Shown here in pieces: positions 41,354 to 51,358 of a stretch of 64,000 nt of DNA; the stretch's first letter is position 1, and each line of letters starts with the position of its first letter. Source of the DNA: JAXMHN01 sp964578605 (lineage in GTDB: Bacteria; Verrucomicrobiota; Verrucomicrobiia; Limisphaerales; SIBE01); assembly GCA_964578605.1 (NCBI GenBank), contig CAZODO010000017.1:1-64000 (forward strand), in the 5' to 3' direction. The notes beneath the pieces were generated by a model, which saw only the letters and a list, made by a program, of their open reading frames with translations, made no database searches and was not told the DNA's origin. The translations under genes were made by a program, and so were the position numbers.

Positions 41354-42427
41354 TTAAACCAGCCAGCTTGCCAGCCCCTCGGCAACGAACGTGTCGTCGT
41401 TCAGTTCAGGGTAACTGGAATAGACCCGGTCGATCTCGCGCTTTTGGCCCGGCGACAGCCCCTGGTTGGGGTCAAGGCACGTGGTGCCAGTCATCAAACC
41501 CTGCCGGCGGAGCACTTCGTGGATTCCCGCAATGCATCCCGCAAATCCGTTCGCGGCATCAAAGAACGCCGCGTTGCAGTCCGTCACCTTTGCCGCGAGG
41601 GTGAGCAATTCGGCAGGCAACGATTTCTTGCCGCGATGACGCTTGCACAGATCCAGCACTCGAACAGCCGATTGCGTCCAGCACGCCCAATGTCCAAGCA
41701 AACCGCCCGGAATCCCCAGCCGCACCGTTCGCCCGCGCACCGTGAATTCGTGTTCTGTCAGGAGGTCCAGGACAATGTGATCGTCATTGCCTGTGTAAAG
41801 CGCAATCTCCCCTGCCCTGCCCGATTCCGCAATGGCCCGGACCACCTCCAGCGTCTGGTACCGGTTGAACGGGGCAATCTTGATCGCTGCAAGGTTCGGG
41901 ATTTCCGCCAGCTTCCGCCAAAATTCCAGACCCAGGACGCGCCCGCCCACCGCCGGCTGAAGGTAAAACCCGATGATGGGGATCTCCCGGGCCACCGTGG
42001 CGCAGTGCTGCAGAAGGGCGCGGTTCTCTTCATGCGCCAGAGCCGCCAACGACAAAAGGCCGGCGTGGTAACCGCATTCTCTCGAGAAAACCGCCTCGGC
42101 AACAGCTTGCCGGGTGCGCCCGCAAATCCCGGCAATGCGGACCGTTTGGCGCCGTATAGCCTTGTCGCACTGCTCGACAACCGACGCCGCCAGTTCAAGC
42201 ACCGGTTTGAACAAGCCGATCTTGGGATCGCGGATTTCAAACTGGGTCGTATGCACTCCCACGGCAATGCCTCCCGCTCCCGCCGCATGGTAATAGCGGG
42301 TCAAGGCGCGCTGGCGCCGCTCGTCGAACTCCCTAGCGCGGGTCAAGGCCAGCGGGTGCGCCGGGATGACCACGCCATCCTGCAGAACATTCGAGACCCA
42401 GGCGGGAACAGTGGGATAGACAGCCAT
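41354..42427 (-). CDS. Dihydrodipicolinate synthase-family aldolase
   Basis: 357 residues from ATG 42427. TIM-barrel pattern: GAGGIAVGVHTTQFEIRDP, IIGFYLQPAVGG and PNLAAIKIAPFNRYQTLEVV, where the Lys in AAIKIA is the likely Schiff-base residue. Longer than classical DapA (about 290) with a C-terminal extension. Next to the epimerase gene, so a sugar or keto-acid lyase role is more likely than lysine synthesis. Confidence 0.78.
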   Translation of the reverse strand: MAVYPTVPAWVSNVLQDGVVIPAHPLALTRAREFDERRQRALTRYYHAAGAGGIAVGVHTTQFEIRDPKIGLFKPVLELAASVVEQCDKAIRRQTVRIAGICGRTRQAVAEAVFSRECGYHAGLLSLAALAHEENRALLQHCATVAREIPIIGFYLQPAVGGRVLGLEFWRKLAEIPNLAAIKIAPFNRYQTLEVVRAIAESGRAGEIALYTGNDDHIVLDLLTEHEFTVRGRTVRLGIPGGLLGHWACWTQSAVRVLDLCKRHRGKKSLPAELLTLAAKVTDCNAAFFDAANGFAGCIAGIHEVLRRQGLMTGTTCLDPNQGLSPGQKREIDRVYSSYPELNDDTFVAEGLASWLV

Positions 42428-42443
42428 AGACGACGCTGGAAGG

Positions 42444-43502
42444 TTAAAACTGGCCGCTGCGCACTTCGAAATGGGTCGGTTTCCCCAAGGTCGCCCCGCC
42501 GCGCTTGATCCAATCGGCAATCCACTCGAGCACCCGATCGACGGGAGTGGCGGGCGGTCCCAGGGCGGTGAAGAGCCTCGACGCGTTGCTGAGCAGCGCG
42601 GTGTCCGCTTCGGCGCCTGCAAAGAGCGGCTCCCGTCCCATCCCTTGGCCAAAGCGGAGCGCCAGATCACGGACCTTGAGCCTCTCCAACCCGGTCAGAT
42701 TGAAGACCGCCGATGGACTCGACGCCAGGGCGAAGGCTCGCAGAATTGCATCATTGGCGTCGCCTTGCCAAAGGCAATTGAGATAGCCGGTGCTCAGATC
42801 GATCGGCTGGCGGTTCCAGACCTTTTGCGCGATGTCCACCAGCACGCCGTAGCGCAGCTCAACAGCGTAATTCAGCCGCAAGATAGCGAAACGCGTGTTC
42901 CGTGTGCGTGAGTAGTATTCGAAAATTCTCTCGCGAGCCAATGCGGCGGAACCGTACTCCCCAACCGGCGACGGAGGATCGTCCTCGTTGCATCCTCCAC
43001 ATTGCACCGGGACCAACGGGTAAACGTTGCCGGTAGAAAGCGCCACGATTCGCGAGGATGGATACCGTTCCGCAACGTGGGCAGGGACCAGGGTGTTGAC
43101 GGCCCAGGTCTGCCAGGGGTTCTGCTGCGTCCCGAACTTCATCCCAACCAGGTAGACCACGTCCTGAGCCTCGGGCAACCGCATGGTATCGTCCCGGTTG
43201 AGCAGATCACACGGGATCGTCTCGATCTCACATTCCTCGAGCCAGCGCCGGCTGCGAGGATCGGTAAACCGGCTGACCGCGACAATGCGGAGCGTTCGGC
43301 CGGCCGCCATGGCCGCGCGGCGCGCCAAAAGGCAGAGCGAAGGTCCCATCTTTCCGCTGGCGCCCAGGACCAGGAGCGGACTCTTGATCTGCGAGGTGAA
43401 ATCGACCAGTTGCGGCGACGGGCGGGTGAGGATTGCGTTCAGTTCATCCTCTGAACGGATCCTCGCGGGCAGCGGCCCTTGGGTGGCAATTTCGTTTTCC
43501 AT
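42444..43502 (-). CDS. NAD-dependent epimerase/dehydratase-like protein
   Basis: 352 residues. A Rossmann start LLVLGASGKMGPSLC (about 43-57), a Ser-containing STGNVYPLVP in place of the usual catalytic Ser, and EYGSAALARERIFEYYSR where YxxxK becomes Y-G-S-A-A. The lost Lys in the YxxxK position may change or abolish catalysis. It is 16 bp upstream of the aldolase; the pair may act on one substrate. Start ATG 43502. Confidence 0.72.
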   Translation of the reverse strand: MENEIATQGPLPARIRSEDELNAILTRPSPQLVDFTSQIKSPLLVLGASGKMGPSLCLLARRAAMAAGRTLRIVAVSRFTDPRSRRWLEECEIETIPCDLLNRDDTMRLPEAQDVVYLVGMKFGTQQNPWQTWAVNTLVPAHVAERYPSSRIVALSTGNVYPLVPVQCGGCNEDDPPSPVGEYGSAALARERIFEYYSRTRNTRFAILRLNYAVELRYGVLVDIAQKVWNRQPIDLSTGYLNCLWQGDANDAILRAFALASSPSAVFNLTGLERLKVRDLALRFGQGMGREPLFAGAEADTALLSNASRLFTALGPPATPVDRVLEWIADWIKRGGATLGKPTHFEVRSGQF

Positions 43503-43606
43503 GAAGAGCTCTCGGAAGGATCATGCCAGAACCGCGCGCAAAAAGCCAAGCGCCGGACCGCCTGGACAGGACCGCTTGCCGGTTTCCACCAAAAGAGGGG
43601 TGGCCG

Positions 43607-44926
43607 TCACCGAAAGATGAAGTGCGCCAGGAACACAGCGGTCAGCGCCCAGCCCATCCATGGAATGCGGCCTGCCCTTCCGGTCCCGAGCATGAATCCG
43701 GCATAGACCACGTAACCGATGGCCAGGCCTTCGCTGATGCTGAAGGTAAGGGGCATCAGGATCAGGATCATTACGGCGGGGACGGCGGTCCCGAAATCGC
43801 GCAGATCAATCTTGGCCATGCCCTGCATCATCAAAACTCCCACAATCACCAAGGCGGGAGCCGTGGCCACGAGCGGCACGATCCGGATGATGGGATGGAA
43901 GATCAGCGCCAGCAGAAAACACGCGGCCACCACCCACGATGTCAGGCCCGTCCGGCCGCCTTCCTCAACGCCCGCAGCCGACTCGATATAGCTGGTCACG
44001 GTCGACGTCCCCAAGGTGGCCCCCACCATCGCCGCCGTGGCGTCGGCCGCCAGAGCCCGCTCGATCCGGGGCAGGTTTCCTTGCGCATCAAGAAACCCCG
44101 CCCGCTCGCACACGCCGATCAACGTCCCCATGTTATCGAACAGGTCCACAAACAGCAGTGCGAGAATCACCGGGATCAGCTCAATGAAATGCGCGAACAC
44201 ATAACCGAAATCGAGCGCCAGAAACGTGGGTGCGAGCGATGCGGGCGCATCGATCAGCGTTTCCGGGAGCGCCGTGAGCGTCCCTTTGCCGTCCGGGCCT
44301 GGCAGGAAGAACCCCAGCACCGTCAGAAGGGCGATGGAAAGAATCATGGCGCCGCGAAACTTCCGCCACATGAGCACCGAGGTCAGGAGAATGCCAAAAA
44401 CCACCAGCAGCGCGGAAGGTTTGGACAGGGCGCCTGCTTTCACAAACGTCACCGGGTCCGCGGCGATGATTCCGCCGTTCTTCAGTCCAATAAAGGCGAT
44501 GAAAAGGCCAATCCCGCAACTGATCGCGATCTTGATCTCGGAGGGGATCGATTCGATCAGCTTTTGCCGCAGCCCGGTCAACGTCAGGATCAGGAAGAGC
44601 ATGCCGCTCAGAAAGACCATTGCCAGCGCCGCTTGCCAGGGAATGTTCATGCCCAGGCAGACGGTATAAGTGAAGAACGCGTTGATGCCCATCCCCGGCG
44701 CAAGGGCAATCGGGTAATTGGTCGCCAAGCCCATTACCGCCGTCATGATCGCCGAACCCAGAGCGGTCGCGCTGATCACTGCCCCGGCGTCCATTCCCGT
44801 CTCCGACAGAATCGCCGGATTCACCGCCAGGATGTAGGCCATGGCGGCAAACGTGGTCAAACCCGCGGTGATCTCGGTCCGAAGATTGGTGCCCTGCGCT
44901 CGCAGTTGGAAGAATCTCTCAAGCAT
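43607..44926 (-). CDS. NCS2 purine permease, AzgA-like
   Basis: 439 residues, about 12-14 membrane segments. TFAAMAYILAVNPAILSETG near the start and LAPGMGINAFFTYTVCLGM, VDLFDNMGTLIGV, AGVEEGGRTGLTSWV match the xanthine/guanine/hypoxanthine permease group. It imports a purine base, consistent with the hpt gene nearby. A 482-codon reverse frame is a shadow. Confidence 0.9.
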   Translation of the reverse strand: MLERFFQLRAQGTNLRTEITAGLTTFAAMAYILAVNPAILSETGMDAGAVISATALGSAIMTAVMGLATNYPIALAPGMGINAFFTYTVCLGMNIPWQAALAMVFLSGMLFLILTLTGLRQKLIESIPSEIKIAISCGIGLFIAFIGLKNGGIIAADPVTFVKAGALSKPSALLVVFGILLTSVLMWRKFRGAMILSIALLTVLGFFLPGPDGKGTLTALPETLIDAPASLAPTFLALDFGYVFAHFIELIPVILALLFVDLFDNMGTLIGVCERAGFLDAQGNLPRIERALAADATAAMVGATLGTSTVTSYIESAAGVEEGGRTGLTSWVVAACFLLALIFHPIIRIVPLVATAPALVIVGVLMMQGMAKIDLRDFGTAVPAVMILILMPLTFSISEGLAIGYVVYAGFMLGTGRAGRIPWMGWALTAVFLAHFIFR

Positions 44927-45039
44927 GCGCCCGCATTCTTACCGCCGCCAGGCCGGTCCAAACAAGCCTGAGATCACGGCGACGGCCGTTTGGATAAGGC
45001 AGGCCGGTTCGGAGCGCCGGTGGCAATTGATGACTTTCA

Positions 45040-45066
45040 AGGGCCGGCCCGGCGGTCCGGCCCTGC
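45040..45066. repeat. GC-rich palindromic repeat, copy 1
   Basis: AGGGCCGG and CCGGCCCT as 8-bp arms around CCCGGCGGT, then GC. Between azgA-like and tgt genes. Copy 2 lies at 46300. Probably a REP-type element or a shared terminator form. Confidence 0.45.
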
Positions 45067-45082
45067 CTTTCCTGCCGCTGGT

Positions 45083-46234
45083 TCAAGCAGTCCCGGTGTC
45101 CCCGCCTGCCTTCCCTTGGGCTAGGATCCGCTTCGATGGGACATATTTCGACACAAACTCCCGCCGAAACTCGGAGAACGTTCCCGCCGCAAGGTGCTCT
45201 CGAACGTCGGCCATGAGCTTCAAATACATGTGGGAGTTATGGACGCTCACCATGCGCAATCCCAGGATCTCTTCCACATTCAAGAGATGCCGCAGATAGG
45301 CCCGCGAAAAGTTCCGGCACGCGTAGCATTCGCACCCTTCTTCAATCGGGTGGAAATCGGCCTTGTTAAATCCCGCTTTGACGCTGACAGCGCCCTTCCG
45401 TGTGAAGGCCGTCCCGTTCCGCGCCACCCGCGTGGGCAACACGCAATCGAACATATCAACGCCGCGCGCGACCAATTCGACCATTTGGGCCGGGGTGCCC
45501 AGCCCCATGGCATATCGCGGTTGGTCCTGCGGAAGGAACGGTTCGGTCATTTCCACCGCTCGCATGATTTCCGCCTCGGGTTCCCCCACGCTCAAGCCGC
45601 CGATGGCGTAACCGTCGAATCCAAGCGTCACCAACTCCCGGGCGCAATGTTCGCGCAGGGCGGCATGGGTTCCGCCTTGCACAATTCCGAACACGCACTG
45701 TCCTGGCGCGTGCGGTTGCCCCCGGCATTCTGCCGCCCAACGCAAGGTTCGCTCGACGGCGTCTTTGCAGGCCTTCAAGGTAGCCGTGTGCGGAGGGCAC
45801 TCGTCGAACACCATCGCTATGTCGGACCCCAAGTCGCGCTGGACCTGCATCGCCTCTTGCGGTCCGAGAAACAGGAGCGAACCGTCAAGATGCGAGCGAA
45901 ACTCGACCCCGTGCGCTTTGATCTTGCGAATCTTGGCGAGGCTGAAGACCTGGAAACCGCCGCTGTCCGTCAGGATAGGATGCGGCCAACTCATGAACCG
46001 ATGCAGGCCGCCCGCTTGCCGGATGATTTCCATGCCTGGACGGATGCTCAGGTGATAGGTGTTGCCCAGCAGGATCTGGGTGCCCATTTCCCGCAACTCG
46101 CGCGGATCAAGCGCCTTGACGCTGCCTTGGGTGCCCACGGGCATGAACACGGGCGTTTCGATTTCTCCATGGTTGGTATGGAGCCGGCCCAAGCGTGCTT
46201 TTGACCCTGAATCTGTCCTAAAGAGCTCAAACAT
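45083..46234 (-). CDS. tgt: Queuine tRNA-ribosyltransferase
   Basis: 383 residues. ILTDSGGFQVFSL (general acid D90), GIVQGGTHAALREHC, DMFDCVLPTRVARNGTAFT (nucleophile Asp) and the zinc site CECYACRNFSRAYLRHL are all present. It exchanges guanine 34 for a queuosine precursor in tRNAs with GUN anticodons. Confidence 0.96.
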   Translation of the reverse strand: MFELFRTDSGSKARLGRLHTNHGEIETPVFMPVGTQGSVKALDPRELREMGTQILLGNTYHLSIRPGMEIIRQAGGLHRFMSWPHPILTDSGGFQVFSLAKIRKIKAHGVEFRSHLDGSLLFLGPQEAMQVQRDLGSDIAMVFDECPPHTATLKACKDAVERTLRWAAECRGQPHAPGQCVFGIVQGGTHAALREHCARELVTLGFDGYAIGGLSVGEPEAEIMRAVEMTEPFLPQDQPRYAMGLGTPAQMVELVARGVDMFDCVLPTRVARNGTAFTRKGAVSVKAGFNKADFHPIEEGCECYACRNFSRAYLRHLLNVEEILGLRMVSVHNSHMYLKLMADVREHLAAGTFSEFRREFVSKYVPSKRILAQGKAGGDTGTA

Positions 46235-46299
46235 GCGTCATGGCCATCCTTGCCATGGTCAAGACAAGGTCCCAAGCAAATAAAACCAGATTACGGTCC

Positions 46300-46326
46300 A
46301 GGGTCGGCCCAACGGTCCGGCCCTGC
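46300..46326. repeat. GC-rich palindromic repeat, copy 2
   Basis: AGGGTCGGCCCAACGGTCCGGCCCTGC, sharing the core with the copy at 45040 and differing by a few bases in loop and arm. It sits between tgt and the metalloprotease terminator. Confidence 0.45.
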
Positions 46327-46331
46327 ATGAG

Positions 46332-46367
46332 AAAAAGCCGCGGCCGCTCATTGCAAGCAGCCGCGGC
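46332..46367 (-). terminator. Terminator of the metalloprotease gene
   Basis: A 12-bp stem (46337-46348 with 46356-46367, one wobble) and a 7-nt loop, followed on the minus strand by TTTTT (46336-46332). It is 24 bp after the metalloprotease stop. Confidence 0.7.
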
Positions 46368-46390
46368 ATGAGAGGCAAGGTTTGCCGGGG

Positions 46391-49318
46391 TTACAATTCG
46401 CTGGCGGTGTAAGTGGAATCGAGCGTTTTGCTGATCCGCTGTTTGCATTCCACCAGGTGGGCGCGGGTGGTGTCGTCCAAGGTGTCGGCCTTGGTTTGCA
46501 GCACCTTATCGATGCGGGTGCCAAGGTCGCTCAGGTGCAAGCGCGCCAGGCTTCGGGCGTCGGCGGGGACGCTGCTCGCGCCCAGGACAACCACATAGCC
46601 ATAAACATCTTCGACACTGCTCCGGCGGGTGCCAACGACCATGGCCATCAACCGTCTGAGATGCTCGCGCTGGAGGTTTCTGCGAATGGTCGTATAGGAA
46701 CTCGTGCCCCCGTTGAGTTCGGACCAGATATTCTCGGTCAGGGTTGAGAAGATCTCTTCCATTTTGAGCGGCTTGGCGTCCGGCTCTGATTGAAGCTCCT
46801 GGTTCTGGATGCGCGACAGGATGTTGGGAGAGAAGCACTGATTGAGAACGATTCTCTGGATCGCCAGCACGCGGCTGTAGATTGGGTAATCGATGCTGCC
46901 GCCCACAGCGATGGAATCACTGCCCCAATGCAGCCAGTTCTGTGTTGCCAACCTCCGGAGGAGAGCCGGCGAGAACTGAAACGCGTCGTCGTTCAAAAGG
47001 TGCTCCACGGCGAATTGAAGCGCCTCGCGCTGTTTCTTCCCGGGGACGGGCACGATCGGGTCGCGGCTATTGGCTCCGCCTTTGAAATCGCGGGAAACGT
47101 ACTGCCCGCCGATAAAGGCGGTCGCGATATAGGCGGCATTGCCATATTGATTGAACAGCACCGAGAACGCGGAGCGCAAGCGGGCCCACGATTCCCCGTC
47201 TTTGACGACGCGCTGATCGAGGTCTTTCAGGAGATCGGAGGCCAGCTGCATTCGGTTCTTTCCGAATTCCATGGGATCGGAACCGAGGTCATAGACGTTC
47301 ACCAGCGGATCGTCATTGAGATACATGTCTTCGTCGGTGGCAAACATCATTTCGGGCTCAGGGGACCGGGCCGCAATCTTGGCCAACTCGACAGCTTCGT
47401 CGCCTTCGATCGGCCTGTAAGCGTATTCGATCGCCCAGTAATCATACGGGCCAAGGGTCACGCTGGCGTAGTCGCCCTGTTTCTGGCCTTGGGGTGCGAT
47501 GTTGATGGGGTTGTAATCCATCACGCTCCCGCTCATGCCTTTGACGCGAGTGATGCTCGTGTCGTTGACCTCGTCGTAATCCAGCATGGTGCTCGCCTTG
47601 AAGTTGTGGCGCAGCCCGAGCGAATGGCCCACCTCGTGCATTACGACTTCCTTAATCGCCTGGCCCAGGAACTCCTCCGGAAGCTTCGCGGCGCCGTCGC
47701 CGCCGGGCCCGGGTTGGGCGAGAGCCATGGCGGCCAAGCTGTACTCGTGCAGGCGCATGGAACTGAGCTGGCAAGTATGGAACCTCCCGGCCGCAAACCG
47801 CCGGTGCAATGCCCGTTGCAGCGGGGTCCATTCGGAAGGAACAAGCTCGAGCTTGAGCCCCTCTTCTGTGACCAGGTTGTGCCCCGCGTTCCGGCGCGCG
47901 GAAGGAAGGGGGAACGGCAGGCCATAACCATTCTTCGCCGCCAACATGGGGCTGATGATCTCGGCCATTCCGAGGATGGCTGGCGGGCCAGCGGAGGCCT
48001 GTGCTCCGGGGACCGGGGTGCCCACAAGGTAAGCGTGCTGCGTCTTCCAATAGCGAATCCAGCTCGCGTCGAAGATCACGTCGCCATCGATCATTTCGCC
48101 GGTCAACGGGTTCGAACGGAGCGCCGACATCGCAAAGGTGGAGCTGGTCGTGATCCAGCGGAAGGTGCAGTAATTGATATCTTCGGGATCGAATTCATCG
48201 CGGTCGTTCTGCCAGCGCACCGCGATGGCATTGCGGAAACCGACTTTCTCGAACGCCTTGTTCCACTCGAGGATGCCGTCCTCCACATAGGGCCGGAACT
48301 CCTGCGGGACGTTGTCTTCCACCCACCAGACGATCTGCTTTTTCTGGGGAGAGACTTTCGCCTTGGGATCGGCCTTTTCAAGTCGCCAACGGTTGATAGT
48401 GCGGACGAACTCGGTTGAAGGATCGGCCGAACCGAAATCCTTGGTGGCATTCAGGAAATGGCCAACGCGGTGATCCGCCAAACGCGGTTTGTAACCGGGC
48501 TCCGGCAGCTTCGAGAGGCTATAATGGATCACAAGAGTGATGCCCCGGGAATCGACCACTCCGTCGTCTTCGGAAGCTGAGCCTGACAGCGAACGCCCCG
48601 AGAAGGTGGCTTCCACCTGCAGCTCGATGTTGTTCGGGAAAGTCTTGATCTTCGCCCACGTGCTGCGGTTGCGATCCATCGGACCAATGCCAAGCTGCGC
48701 GAAATCGGTGAGGAAAATCTGGCTCAGGTCGATCAGGATGCCTTGCCCGGCCGGGTTGATCGAGATGATGGGGAGCGCCATCAACACCGAATCGGCGTAG
48801 TTCTGCTGCACAGCCTTGAGCAGCGGCGTGTTGTCCGGAGCTCGGTAATGGATATTTCGGCGCAAGAGCTGGATCTTGTCGCCGGTCTGCCGGAACAGGA
48901 CGATCCACTCGTCGCCAAAATTGAGAGGTTGCCCCGCCGAAGCCAGCCCGCGAGCGATCGCGATCGGCGCCAGAAGGGGCTGATTCAACTGGGGCGGTTT
49001 GATCTCGGCGTAAAGCGTCTCGTTGGTGCGATACAGGGTGAACAAACCGTCGAAACGCTCCGTCCCGCGGGTTACCTCGCTGAAATCCTTATACTTGGAA
49101 GGAGGGCGTTGCGGCGCGGCCGGCGCACTGGCGGGAGGCGCGGCAGGGGTTTGTGCGTTTAATTGAACCGACTGCAGGCAGACGGCGGCAAGTGCCAGAG
49201 CCGCCAACCCGACTCCGAGAGGTCCCCGGATCGCATGGCGAGGACCTGATCGCCCGTGGGGGAATTCACGACGATCCCACACTGTTTTTTGCTCAGACCA
49301 AATTGAGGGATTTTCCAT
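46391..49318 (-). CDS. Large zinc-dependent metalloprotease, exported
   Basis: 975 residues. A signal peptide (VGLAALALAAVCLQSVQLNA) with Pro-rich linker, a long beta-rich N-terminal region, and HEVGHSLGLRHNF near residue 560, the extended zinc site of the DUF5117/DUF4953 group. Later segments (MSGSVMDYNPINIAP, LGPYDYWAIEYAY) also match that group. Probably an outer-surface or periplasmic protease. A 542-codon reverse frame is a shadow. Confidence 0.86.
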   Translation of the reverse strand: MENPSIWSEQKTVWDRREFPHGRSGPRHAIRGPLGVGLAALALAAVCLQSVQLNAQTPAAPPASAPAAPQRPPSKYKDFSEVTRGTERFDGLFTLYRTNETLYAEIKPPQLNQPLLAPIAIARGLASAGQPLNFGDEWIVLFRQTGDKIQLLRRNIHYRAPDNTPLLKAVQQNYADSVLMALPIISINPAGQGILIDLSQIFLTDFAQLGIGPMDRNRSTWAKIKTFPNNIELQVEATFSGRSLSGSASEDDGVVDSRGITLVIHYSLSKLPEPGYKPRLADHRVGHFLNATKDFGSADPSTEFVRTINRWRLEKADPKAKVSPQKKQIVWWVEDNVPQEFRPYVEDGILEWNKAFEKVGFRNAIAVRWQNDRDEFDPEDINYCTFRWITTSSTFAMSALRSNPLTGEMIDGDVIFDASWIRYWKTQHAYLVGTPVPGAQASAGPPAILGMAEIISPMLAAKNGYGLPFPLPSARRNAGHNLVTEEGLKLELVPSEWTPLQRALHRRFAAGRFHTCQLSSMRLHEYSLAAMALAQPGPGGDGAAKLPEEFLGQAIKEVVMHEVGHSLGLRHNFKASTMLDYDEVNDTSITRVKGMSGSVMDYNPINIAPQGQKQGDYASVTLGPYDYWAIEYAYRPIEGDEAVELAKIAARSPEPEMMFATDEDMYLNDDPLVNVYDLGSDPMEFGKNRMQLASDLLKDLDQRVVKDGESWARLRSAFSVLFNQYGNAAYIATAFIGGQYVSRDFKGGANSRDPIVPVPGKKQREALQFAVEHLLNDDAFQFSPALLRRLATQNWLHWGSDSIAVGGSIDYPIYSRVLAIQRIVLNQCFSPNILSRIQNQELQSEPDAKPLKMEEIFSTLTENIWSELNGGTSSYTTIRRNLQREHLRRLMAMVVGTRRSSVEDVYGYVVVLGASSVPADARSLARLHLSDLGTRIDKVLQTKADTLDDTTRAHLVECKQRISKTLDSTYTASEL

Positions 49319-49396
49319 GCCACGATTTGGACCAAACGAAGGCGGATTTCAAGTGAAATGCGCGCCTGCGACGGGTGCCACCAAGAAAGCGCAGGC

Positions 49397-51247
49397 TCAC
49401 AGCGCGGCGCGTTCCAGGGCCTGCGTCAGTTGCTCTACCGTATAGGCATCGCTGGCGAAAACCTCTTTGCCAGTCCGAGAGTAGACAACCAGGTACGGGA
49501 TGGTGCGCCGCCCCACCTCCAGAAGTTTTCGGTTTCCCTCAACATTGTTGCCGGTGATATCGACTTTGATGGGCACAACGCCCTCCGAATTCAGGAGCGA
49601 AACCACCTTCGGATGATGCAGGACCGTCTGTTCGAGCGCGTGGCAATTCAGGCACCAGGCCGCGGTGAATTCAAGGACCACAACTTGGTTCCCCTGCTGC
49701 GCCTTCGCCATACGTTCCGGGGTGTAGTAAACCCACTTCACGGGGCTGCTCTGGGTAAACCGGATGCCCAGCCCAAGGGCAAGCACGACAAAAACCACGC
49801 CCAAACCTCCGAACAGAACGCGCTTTGCGAGACTCCGGGTTAACTGAAAGGTGCGCCATGCCAGCCAGACTCCCGCCGCGGCAATGAACAGCGCCACCAC
49901 CCACCAATAGGCCTGCGTGGGCGGATCCGGCGGTTCAGCCACCCATCCGGCAAGCCCGGTCCCGAGGAAGTAGGCGCCCGCGGCCAGCATTAGCAAGCCC
50001 ATGACTTGTTTGATCAGTTCGCTGGCAGGGCCCGTTCGAGGCATGCGCTTGACCAGGCCAGGGAACGCCGAGAGCACAAGGTAAGGCAAGGCCATCCCGA
50101 TCCCGATCGCCGCGAACGTGCTCAAAGTCACAACCGCATGCTGGGTGGCCGCCCACGCCGCCGCCGCCCCCATAAACGGCGCCGTGCACGGCGTCGAAAG
50201 CACCGCGGTCATAATTCCAAAGAGAAAGGAGCCTCCCGCAGATTCCTGGGAGGGGTTTACGCGATAGACCCATTGAGGCAGGCTGATCGCAAAGACCCCG
50301 CACATCCCGATGGCCATGGCGCAGATGATCCCCCCAACGCCGATCGTGAATGCCGGGTACTGAAAGAGCTTGTTCGTGGCGTCGAAACCGCTGATCGAAC
50401 TGACCGCCAACGCCAGCGCCAGCCAAAAAGCCACCACCCCCAGCGCCAGCATCACCCCGAGCGCAAAGCACCGCCGCCGATTGCCCGCAGCTTGTGAAAG
50501 CCCCATGATCTTGATCGGAATCAGCGGCAGGACGCACGGCGTGAAGTTCAGGAGCATTCCGCCAATCGCCGCCACAATGAGCAATAGCCACAACCGCGAA
50601 GGCTCAATCTCGAAGTCCCATCCGAAAAAAGGCATCTTCAGCCGTTCCTTAAGCTCCTGCATCCCGGCGAAAATCTCCGGATTGGTCTTCGTGACTTCCA
50701 TTCCAGGCGCGGCGATAGTCAGTTTGACCGGCGCGCTGGCGTCGGTCGGGAACAGGCATTGTTTATCGTCGCACGCCTGGTAACTCACCTTGAATTCCAG
50801 CTCCAAATCCCCAGGCTGCGCCGCCGGCGTGACGGACACCGGAATGTAAATGATCGTCCGCCCGGAAAAGACCTGGATTCGCTCCTTGCTCTCGCCGAAT
50901 CCGAATTCGATCTCGTGAGGCGGCGGGAAGATGGGGGTGCTGCTCTGGACCGTGGGCGGCGCCTTCGCCAGTTCAATCTGGGTCGGGATGAACGGGTCTT
51001 TGGCGGTGTTGGCATTGACATGGTACGGCTCACGAATATCCAACGCGATCGCCACCACCGTCTGGCCACCGGGTCGCACCGCGCTGTCGGAGACGTAATG
51101 CGAAACCTGCACAACCGGCGCCCCCCCGCCGAAGAACCCGCCCGCGCCGCCCATTTGCGGCCATGCACGAACCCCACTCACCAGGCACGCCAGGACGGCC
51201 AACATCAGGCAACGGCAAACGTTTCTCATGATAAACGTCTTGATCAT
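49397..51247 (-). CDS. DsbD-like thiol:disulfide interchange protein
   Basis: 616 residues from ATG 51247. Signal peptide, a periplasmic DsbD-alpha-like domain (VSYQACDDKQCLFPTDASA), eight membrane segments with PCVLPLIPIKIMGL and STPCTAPFMGAAAAW, and a C-terminal thioredoxin-like domain with WCLNC. It moves electrons from cytoplasmic thioredoxin to periplasmic partners. ATG 51229 is an alternative start. Confidence 0.9.
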   Translation of the reverse strand: MIKTFIMRNVCRCLMLAVLACLVSGVRAWPQMGGAGGFFGGGAPVVQVSHYVSDSAVRPGGQTVVAIALDIREPYHVNANTAKDPFIPTQIELAKAPPTVQSSTPIFPPPHEIEFGFGESKERIQVFSGRTIIYIPVSVTPAAQPGDLELEFKVSYQACDDKQCLFPTDASAPVKLTIAAPGMEVTKTNPEIFAGMQELKERLKMPFFGWDFEIEPSRLWLLLIVAAIGGMLLNFTPCVLPLIPIKIMGLSQAAGNRRRCFALGVMLALGVVAFWLALALAVSSISGFDATNKLFQYPAFTIGVGGIICAMAIGMCGVFAISLPQWVYRVNPSQESAGGSFLFGIMTAVLSTPCTAPFMGAAAAWAATQHAVVTLSTFAAIGIGMALPYLVLSAFPGLVKRMPRTGPASELIKQVMGLLMLAAGAYFLGTGLAGWVAEPPDPPTQAYWWVVALFIAAAGVWLAWRTFQLTRSLAKRVLFGGLGVVFVVLALGLGIRFTQSSPVKWVYYTPERMAKAQQGNQVVVLEFTAAWCLNCHALEQTVLHHPKVVSLLNSEGVVPIKVDITGNNVEGNRKLLEVGRRTIPYLVVYSRTGKEVFASDAYTVEQLTQALERAAL

Positions 51248-51358
51248 ACATCGGGGCGGCAGCTTCGCCAAACGCTTGTGCCCTGGAACAACCTCCACAA
51301 TCGGCCGAAGCAAACCAGGCGGCGCGACAACGGTCGCCTCTGCCATACGGGGCCGTCG

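Noticed and set aside
41294..42508. 404-codon plus-strand frame over the aldolase
   Set aside because: Shadow of the aldolase gene, Arg/His-rich and without recognised motifs.
43523..44971. 482-codon open frame opposite the purine permease
   Set aside because: His/Arg/Gln-rich shadow of a clear NCS2 permease.
46790..48418. 542-codon open frame opposite the metalloprotease
   Set aside because: Covers the HEVGH region in antisense and has no domain of its own.
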